DNA of 18,260 nucleotides. Origin: Kiritimatiellia bacterium. GTDB taxonomy: Bacteria > Verrucomicrobiota > Kiritimatiellia > RFP12 > UBA1067. Shown here one piece after another: positions 13,306 to 18,260 of this stretch (its first letter is position 1; every line of letters begins with the position of its first letter). Location of the stretch: positions 1 to 18,260 of the forward strand of contig JAFPNP010000115.1 of NCBI GenBank assembly GCA_017411125.1, in the 5' to 3' direction. The position numbers were made by a program, and so were the translations under genes. The notes beneath the pieces were generated by a model. The model was given only the letters and a program-made list of their open reading frames with translations, was not told the origin of the DNA and ran no database searches.

Positions 13306-15006
13306 TCAGGTGTAGCGCAGAACCTCGTCCACTGTGGTGTATCCGTCGAGGATCGAGCGAACGCCGTCCTCGCGCATCGTGCGCATTCCAAGTTCGCGGG
13401 CCTTTTCGCGGATGATGAGCGTCGGGGAACGGGCGTTGATGAGTTCGCGTATCGGGTTTGTCACGCGGAGGTACTCGAAAATCGCCTTGCGCCCCTTGTA
13501 GCCCGTGCCGTTGCAGGTCTTGCAGCCCTTGCCGAAGTAGAACGGACGGCCGCCTATCTCGTCGCGGGTGAGGTTGATGCGGTCGAGCGTTTCGTCGTCC
13601 GGCTCGTAAGGAGTCTTGCACTCGCGGCAGCAGGTGCGCAGAAGGCGCTGGCCGAGGACGGCTTCAAGCGTGGAGGCCACCATGTAGGGAGCCACGTTCA
13701 TGTCCACGAAACGCATCACCGCGCCGGCGGCGTCGTTGGTATGCAGCGTGGAGAACACGAGATGCCCGGTGAGCGCGGCCTGGATGGCCACTTCGGCGGT
13801 CTCGAGGTCGCGGATTTCCCCGATGAGCATGATGTCGGGGTCCTGGCGCAGAAAGGCGCGCAGCACTTTCGGGAAGGTGTTGCCTACCTCGTGGTTGATC
13901 GGCACCTGCACGATTCCGTCCACGTCGTATTCCACGGGCTCCTCGGCGGTGAGCAGCTTGGATTCGATGGAGTTGATGCGGCGAAGGACGGAGTAGAGAG
14001 TGGTCGTCTTGCCCGAACCGGTCGGGCCGGTCACGACGATGATTCCGTTCGGCTTCTCGATGTCCATCGTAAGCTGTTCGTAGACGTCTTCGGCCAACCC
14101 CACGTTTTCAAGGTCGAGGGAGGTGGCGCTCTGGTCGAGAATACGCATTACGACGGATTCGCCGTGCGTGGTGGGCAGGCACGAGACGCGCAGATCGACG
14201 GGGCGGCCGGCGACGGTGATGGCGATGCGTCCGTCCTGCGGCACGCGGCGTTCGGCGATGTTGAGGTTCGCCATGATTTTGATGCGCGAGATGATGGCCG
14301 GCGCCATGGAGACGTCCGGCGCCTTCACCTCGTAGAGAGCGCCGTCCACGCGGTAGCGGATCTTGAAGTCCTTCTCGAACGGTTCGATGTGGATGTCCGC
14401 GGCGCGGTCGACGACGCCCTGGTAGAGGATCATGTTCACGAACTTGACGACCGCGTTGGAGTTCGCCGCCGCGTCGAGGGCGGCCACGTCGTTCGGGTCG
14501 CTCTTCAAGGAGTCGTCCGCATCCATGCCTTCGCCGAGGCTCTTGAGCATGTCGGCTACGGATTCGGAAGAATCGCCGTAATGCTGCGCGATGCGGTCGT
14601 TGAGATCCTTTTCGCGGGCCATGACGAAACGCACTTCTTTCGAGAGGGCGAACGTCACCTCGTCCGAGACGCGGGGATCCACGAGGTTGGACGTGGCGAG
14701 CGTCACGGACGAATCGTCCACGCCGACGCAAAGCACGTTGTACATCCGGGCGATGGATGCCGGGATGGCGTTTACAACGTCGGACGTCAGTTCCATTTTC
14801 GCGAGGTCTATCACCTCGCAGCCCTGGTATGCGGCCATCATGCCGAGGAGGCTGTCTTCGTCGATGTAGCCGCCGTCGACGACGATTTCGCGCACGGTCT
14901 TCCCGGCGGCGTTGCGCTGCTCCTCGCGCACGGTCTCGACGGCGTCCTGGTCGAGGACGCCGTTCTTGACCAGCAGGTCGAGCAATGGGTCGAATGCCTC
15001 CGACAT
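13306..15006 (-). CDS. Type IV pilus / type II secretion assembly ATPase, second PilB/GspE paralogue
   Basis: This 566-residue hexameric motor ATPase starts at ATG 15006, directly abutting the pilT stop. The N-terminal MshEN-like domain covers about 1-150, followed by an acidic linker (about 150-180). The catalytic part has RAADIHIEPFEKDF (201-214), Walker A GPTGSGKTT (327-335), the Asp box TAEEPVEY (353-360), Walker B IMLIGEIRD (392-400) and the His box TGHLVFSTLHTND (413-425). The zinc tetracysteine is C460-x2-C463 and C495-x2-C498. This complete set predicts an active extension or secretion motor at the inner-membrane cytoplasmic face. It differs clearly from the first paralogue outside the core. 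Which machine it drives, pilus or secreton, cannot be read; no pilin, PilC or secretin gene is in view. Confidence 0.94.
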   Translation of the reverse strand: MSEAFDPLLDLLVKNGVLDQDAVETVREEQRNAAGKTVREIVVDGGYIDEDSLLGMMAAYQGCEVIDLAKMELTSDVVNAIPASIARMYNVLCVGVDDSSVTLATSNLVDPRVSDEVTFALSKEVRFVMAREKDLNDRIAQHYGDSSESVADMLKSLGEGMDADDSLKSDPNDVAALDAAANSNAVVKFVNMILYQGVVDRAADIHIEPFEKDFKIRYRVDGALYEVKAPDVSMAPAIISRIKIMANLNIAERRVPQDGRIAITVAGRPVDLRVSCLPTTHGESVVMRILDQSATSLDLENVGLAEDVYEQLTMDIEKPNGIIVVTGPTGSGKTTTLYSVLRRINSIESKLLTAEEPVEYDVDGIVQVPINHEVGNTFPKVLRAFLRQDPDIMLIGEIRDLETAEVAIQAALTGHLVFSTLHTNDAAGAVMRFVDMNVAPYMVASTLEAVLGQRLLRTCCRECKTPYEPDDETLDRINLTRDEIGGRPFYFGKGCKTCNGTGYKGRKAIFEYLRVTNPIRELINARSPTLIIREKARELGMRTMREDGVRSILDGYTTVDEVLRYT

Positions 15007-16101
15007 TTAGCGGCGCCCCATTTCTTCCTTGAGCTTGGAGACCACGGTATCCGGATCCTGGCTCTTGGTGATAAGCTCGTCGTAGGATATGAACCCGTTT
15101 TTGTAGTGGTCCAGAAGGCAGGCGTCGAGAGTGACCATGCCGAACTTCGCGCCGGTCTGGAGATCGCTCTTGATCATGTTCGTCTTGTTGTCGCGGATGC
15201 GGCTTCGGATCGCGTCGGTGGAGACCATGATCTCGAACGCCGCGATCCGGCCGTGCACTTCGCCGTTCGCGTCGAGCTTCGGCAGGAGTATCTGCGAGAT
15301 GACCGCCTGTAGGCCGGCGGCGAGCTGCGTGCGGATCTGCGCCTGCTGGTTGGTGGGGAAGGCGTCCACGATGCGGTCGATGGTTTCGGCGGCGCCGGTG
15401 GTGTGCAGCGTGCCGAACACGAGATGGCCTGTTTCGGCGGCGGTGATGGCGGCGCCGATCGTTTCGAGGTCGCGCATTTCGCCGACGAGGATCACGTCGG
15501 GGTCCTGGCGAAGGGCGCGGCGGATGGCCTCGGCGAAGGACGGCACGTCGTCGCCAACCTCGCGCTGAGTCACCAGCGACTTGCGGGACGTGTGGTAGAA
15601 TTCGATCGGGTCCTCGATGGTGATTATGTGCACGCCGCGCTCGCGGTTGATGACGTCCAGCATCGATGCGAGCGTGGTGGACTTGCCGGATCCGGTCGGG
15701 CCGGTCACGAGGATGAGGCCGCGCGGCTTGAAGAGAAGCTCCTTCACGGTGTCCGGCAGGCCGATCTGCTCGAGCGTCAGCAGCGTGGACGGAATCATTC
15801 GCAGCACGCATCCCCAGCGCTTGCGCTCCTTGAACACGCTTACGCGGAAGCGGGTGCCGTCCTCGTGCGAAAGCGCGAAATCCGCGCCGCCGTTCTTCTC
15901 CACTTCGGCCACCTGCTCCGGCGTCATCATCTCGTGGCAGAGCTTGAACGTGTCCTCCTCCGTGAACGCATCGTCGGCGATCGCCACGAGTTCGCCGTGG
16001 ACGCGCAGTTCGGGCGGCATGAACGCCCGGACGTGCAGGTCGCTCGCTCCTTCGTCGATCGTCGCCTGCAGAAGGTCTCTCATCGTGATTTCGGTTGCCA
16101 T
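15007..16101 (-). CDS. pilT: Twitching motility / pilus retraction ATPase PilT
   Basis: The 364-residue protein starts at ATG 16101 with GAGGAG about five bases upstream, 35 bases after the first pilB-like stop. It powers retraction (depolymerisation) of type IV pili from the cytoplasmic base. The order is typical: N-terminal PAS-like domain with GASDLHVRAFMPPELRVHGEL (18-38), Walker A GPTGSGKS (134-141), Asp box TIEDPIEF (161-168), Walker B VILVGEMRD (203-211), His box TGHLVFGTLHT (224-234), then AAGLQAVISQ and the AIRNLIRE-like segment AIRSRIRDNK (297-306), a hallmark of retraction ATPases. No tetracysteine is present, as expected for PilT. The length is close to that of other PilT proteins. 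Its location between two assembly-type ATPases is distinctive. Confidence 0.95.
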   Translation of the reverse strand: MATEITMRDLLQATIDEGASDLHVRAFMPPELRVHGELVAIADDAFTEEDTFKLCHEMMTPEQVAEVEKNGGADFALSHEDGTRFRVSVFKERKRWGCVLRMIPSTLLTLEQIGLPDTVKELLFKPRGLILVTGPTGSGKSTTLASMLDVINRERGVHIITIEDPIEFYHTSRKSLVTQREVGDDVPSFAEAIRRALRQDPDVILVGEMRDLETIGAAITAAETGHLVFGTLHTTGAAETIDRIVDAFPTNQQAQIRTQLAAGLQAVISQILLPKLDANGEVHGRIAAFEIMVSTDAIRSRIRDNKTNMIKSDLQTGAKFGMVTLDACLLDHYKNGFISYDELITKSQDPDTVVSKLKEEMGRR

Positions 16102-16136
16102 TTCATCTCCTCGCAGTTCGCAGTGTTTTTTGGCCG

Positions 16137-17807
16137 TCAGTCGGCGTCGCCCATCGTCGCCTGCAAAACTTCCTTCAAGGAAGTCATGCCGGAAGCGACC
16201 TTTAGCATCCCGTCTTCGCGCAGCGTGCGCATCCCCATTTCGCGCGCGCGTTCGCGCAGCACGGACGACGGGGCGTGGTCGAAGATCAGGCGCTGGATCG
16301 TGTCGTCTATCTCGAATATTTCGAAAATGCCCTTGCGCCCCTTGTAGCCGCCGTTGCACTTCGGGCAGCCGCGCCCGATGTACATGTGCTCCGGAGCGGT
16401 CTTGGCTATCGCGCCGAGCATCTTCATGTCGCGTTCGGTGGGCGTGTACTCCTCCTTGCAGTTCACGCAGATCGCGCGCACGAGGCGCTGGGCCATCGCG
16501 GCGCGGACGGCGGACGCGACGAGGAACGGCTTCACGCCCATGTCCGTAAGTCGCGTCACGGCGCTCGGCGCGTCGTTGGTGTGCAGGGTGGAAAACACGA
16601 GGTGGCCCGTGAGGGCGGCTTCCATCGCGATGTCGGCGGTTTCGGAGTCGCGGATTTCGCCGATCATCACGATGTTGGGAGCCTGTCGCAGGATGGAGCG
16701 CAGGGCGGCCGAAAAGTCGAGACCGACGTCGCGGTTCACCTGCACCTGGTTGATGCCACTCATCTGGTATTCCACAGGGTCCTCGACGGTGATGATCTTC
16801 TTGTCCGGCTTGTTGATCTGGCCGAGACAGGCGTAGAGCGTCGTGGTCTTGCCGGAACCGGTCGGCCCGGTGACGAGCACGACGCCGTCCGACAGGTGTA
16901 TCAGCCGCTCGAACTTGTTCTGGTCGTCGGAAAGGAAGCCGAGCTGCGGCAGGCCGAGAGCGAGGTTCGATTTGTCGAGAATACGCATGACGATGGACTC
17001 GCCGTGGTTCGTCGGCACGGTCGAAACGCGCAGGTCGAGATCGCGTCCGCCCACGTTGATCTGGATGCGGCCGTCCTGCGGAATGCGTTTCTCGGAAATC
17101 TTTATCTTGGACATGATCTTGAAGCGCGAGATCATGGCGCCCTGCAGACGCTTCGGCGGCGAGTCCATCTTGCGGAGCGCGCCGTCTATGCGGTAGCGCA
17201 CGCGGAACTCTTTTTCCATCGGCTCCAGATGGATATCGCTCGCCTTCATCTTGATGGCGTTTGAAAGTATGAGCGAACAAAGGCGGATGACCGGAGTGTC
17301 GTCGCCGGAGCCCTCGCCGTCGTCGTCGCCGCCGAACTCGTCGTCGTTGCGCGTCACGATGTCGTCGCCGCCGGTGGGATAGAGCTTCTCCATCACGGCC
17401 TTGACTTCTTCGGACGGCGCAAGCACCGCCTGCACGTCCTTGCCCTGGAGAACGTACCTGAGCGAGTCGATCGCGTCGTAGCCCATCGGATCGCTGAGAA
17501 CGACGGTCACGCTGTCCGCATCCTTCATCACGGGCGCGACGCCGTACTTGTGCGCTATCTCGGGCGATATCTCCTTCGCTATCTCCGGGTCGAGCGCGGA
17601 AGGGTCGATGCTGACGTACTTGATGCCGAACTGGTCGGCTATCGTGCCAAGCACGTCGTCTTCGGTCACGGCGCCGGACGCCAGAAGGACGTCCAGCGTC
17701 GTTTCGGTGCCCGAACGCATGGCGGTTGACGCGGCCTCGAGCTGCTCCGCCGTCACAAATCCCGCCTCGCGCAGGAGCTGCAATACGTATTCGTCGTTGG
17801 ATGTCAT
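16137..17807 (-). CDS. pilB: Type IV pilus assembly ATPase PilB/GspE family, first paralogue
   Basis: The 556-residue protein starts at ATG 17807, 15 bases after the LamG-gene stop; I see no Shine-Dalgarno site before it, so translation may depend on coupling. The N-terminal MshEN-like domain (about 1-145) leads into a strongly acidic linker, GGDDDGEGSGDD (159-170). Core motifs are KASDIHLEPMEKEFRVRYR (188-206), Walker A GPTGSGKTT (314-322), Asp box TVEDPVEY (340-347), Walker B IVMIGEIRD (379-387), His box TGHLVFSTLHTND (400-412) and the zinc tetracysteine C447-x2-C450 / C481-x2-C484. It extends pili or drives a related secretion machine using ATP. The symbol pilB reflects the adjacent pilT; GspE cannot be ruled out because core motifs are shared. 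It is similar in layout to the second paralogue, so an old duplication is likely. Confidence 0.93.
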   Translation of the reverse strand: MTSNDEYVLQLLREAGFVTAEQLEAASTAMRSGTETTLDVLLASGAVTEDDVLGTIADQFGIKYVSIDPSALDPEIAKEISPEIAHKYGVAPVMKDADSVTVVLSDPMGYDAIDSLRYVLQGKDVQAVLAPSEEVKAVMEKLYPTGGDDIVTRNDDEFGGDDDGEGSGDDTPVIRLCSLILSNAIKMKASDIHLEPMEKEFRVRYRIDGALRKMDSPPKRLQGAMISRFKIMSKIKISEKRIPQDGRIQINVGGRDLDLRVSTVPTNHGESIVMRILDKSNLALGLPQLGFLSDDQNKFERLIHLSDGVVLVTGPTGSGKTTTLYACLGQINKPDKKIITVEDPVEYQMSGINQVQVNRDVGLDFSAALRSILRQAPNIVMIGEIRDSETADIAMEAALTGHLVFSTLHTNDAPSAVTRLTDMGVKPFLVASAVRAAMAQRLVRAICVNCKEEYTPTERDMKMLGAIAKTAPEHMYIGRGCPKCNGGYKGRKGIFEIFEIDDTIQRLIFDHAPSSVLRERAREMGMRTLREDGMLKVASGMTSLKEVLQATMGDAD

Positions 17808-17822
17808 GGCGGCAGCGGGGAA

Positions 17823-18260
17823 TCAGAGCAGTTCGCCGAGGGAGATGCCCTTGCGGCCCGCCTCGTAGATCTTGCGCACGTCGTCGTGCGACAGGGAGCG
17901 CGTCCAAAGCGCGAAGTCGTCCACGTCGCCCTCGAACGGAGCGCCGTACTTCCCGGTGCCGTCCTGCCCGATGCAGAAGGGCAGACCGGTGGAAAGAATC
18001 ACGTCGGTGGCGTCAAGCGCGTTGCGGTAGAGGAAGCCGTCGCGCCCGCCCTGGTAGAAGTTGAGCACGCCGTCAGGTCCGCGCGTCGCCGCGTAGAACG
18101 TCCATTTGCCGAACTCGATGTCGAACGGGCCGATGTCGATGCGCTTGCGCGCGCCGGAAAGCCCGGCGTTGAAGCACACGCCGCCGATCTTGGATTGTAT
18201 CTGCTTCCTGCCGGTGATCAAAACGCCGGGATTGCCGCCGCTGTGCCAGTTCTTGTTGGC
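17823..18260 (-). CDS. LamG-like (concanavalin A-fold) domain protein, C-terminal part
   Basis: The frame is open to the right edge, so 145 C-terminal residues are visible and the true start is outside; the apparent TTG at 18221 is only an internal Leu. The opening NKNWHSGGNPGVLI, then KWTFYAATRGPDG, LNFYQGG and the end GDVDDFALWTRSLS followed by IYEAGRKG match a LamG/pentraxin-like jelly roll, including the typical closing Asp-Phe-x-Leu-Trp-x-Arg-x-Leu turn. Such domains bind carbohydrates or proteins on secreted and surface proteins, and they are abundant in PVC bacteria. With only the C-terminus in view I cannot say whether it carries a signal peptide, a prepilin-type leader or further catalytic domains. 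It lies 15 bases before the pilus ATPase genes and is probably co-transcribed with them. Confidence 0.75.
   Translation of the reverse strand, partial: ANKNWHSGGNPGVLITGRKQIQSKIGGVCFNAGLSGARKRIDIGPFDIEFGKWTFYAATRGPDGVLNFYQGGRDGFLYRNALDATDVILSTGLPFCIGQDGTGKYGAPFEGDVDDFALWTRSLSHDDVRKIYEAGRKGISLGELL

Noticed and set aside
12961..15312. 783-codon plus-strand frame
   Set aside because: Antisense to the second PilB paralogue and to the dehydrogenase; His/Val/Asp-rich low-information sequence without motifs.
16102..17907. N-terminal extension giving a 966-residue PilT
   Set aside because: The extension is the first PilB gene read in another frame; a Shine-Dalgarno site and the family start are at 16101.

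Overview
The window is GC-rich, densely coding bacterial DNA. It probably comes from the PVC superphylum, with Kiritimatiellota, Lentisphaerota or a related Verrucomicrobiota lineage as the best guess. This is inferred from the gene content: an EpsI-like exosortase-associated protein beside an exopolysaccharide initiator, a Tat-exported Gfo/Idh/MocA oxidoreductase paired with a DUF1080 protein, a LamG protein ahead of a duplicated type IV pilus motor set, and lineage-specific small proteins. No rRNA, tRNA, transposase, integrase or CRISPR array was seen.

Left part (1-3532, + strand): the end of an EpsI/DUF3485-type gene overlaps by ATGA a 637-residue fusion of a polyprenyl-phosphate sugar-1-phosphate transferase with a FlaA1/CapD-like membrane and Rossmann module. 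One base later comes a short-form malic enzyme. The 443-base gap that follows (3533-3975) is not empty. On the minus strand it has an extended -10 promoter, a run of hairpins and a 12-bp-stem terminator, which together look like a free-standing structured ncRNA of about 270 nt. A divergent extended -10 promoter appears to start the next gene without a leader.

Middle (3976-7424, + strand): a Tat-signal Gfo/Idh/MocA oxidoreductase and a secreted HEAT/DUF3395-like/DUF1080 protein form a probable 3-keto-sugar processing pair. A 57-residue 2[4Fe-4S] ferredoxin follows with its own promoter, Shine-Dalgarno site and strong terminator. The convergent gap 7425-7788 is AT-richer and carries about four degenerate tandem repeats of 22-23 bp.

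Right part (7789-18260, all minus strand) holds two transcription units. The distal one is a Whirly/MRP-like (tentative) protein, then a YraN-type nuclease, then a small internally duplicated protein. The long one reads LamG protein (partial) - PilB-like ATPase 1 - PilT - PilB-like ATPase 2 - D-2-hydroxyacid dehydrogenase - TsaE - RuvC - sensor kinase - OmpR-type regulator. Gaps are 0-35 nt or there are 4-8 nt overlaps, and it ends in an intrinsic terminator. Pilus motors, tRNA modification, recombination and signalling thus look co-transcribed.

Nothing here proves a wholly new system. The best leads are the unassigned structured RNA, the PNPT-FlaA1 fusion, the pilB-pilT-pilB arrangement inside a housekeeping operon, and the Whirly-like/YraN/duplicated-protein cluster.
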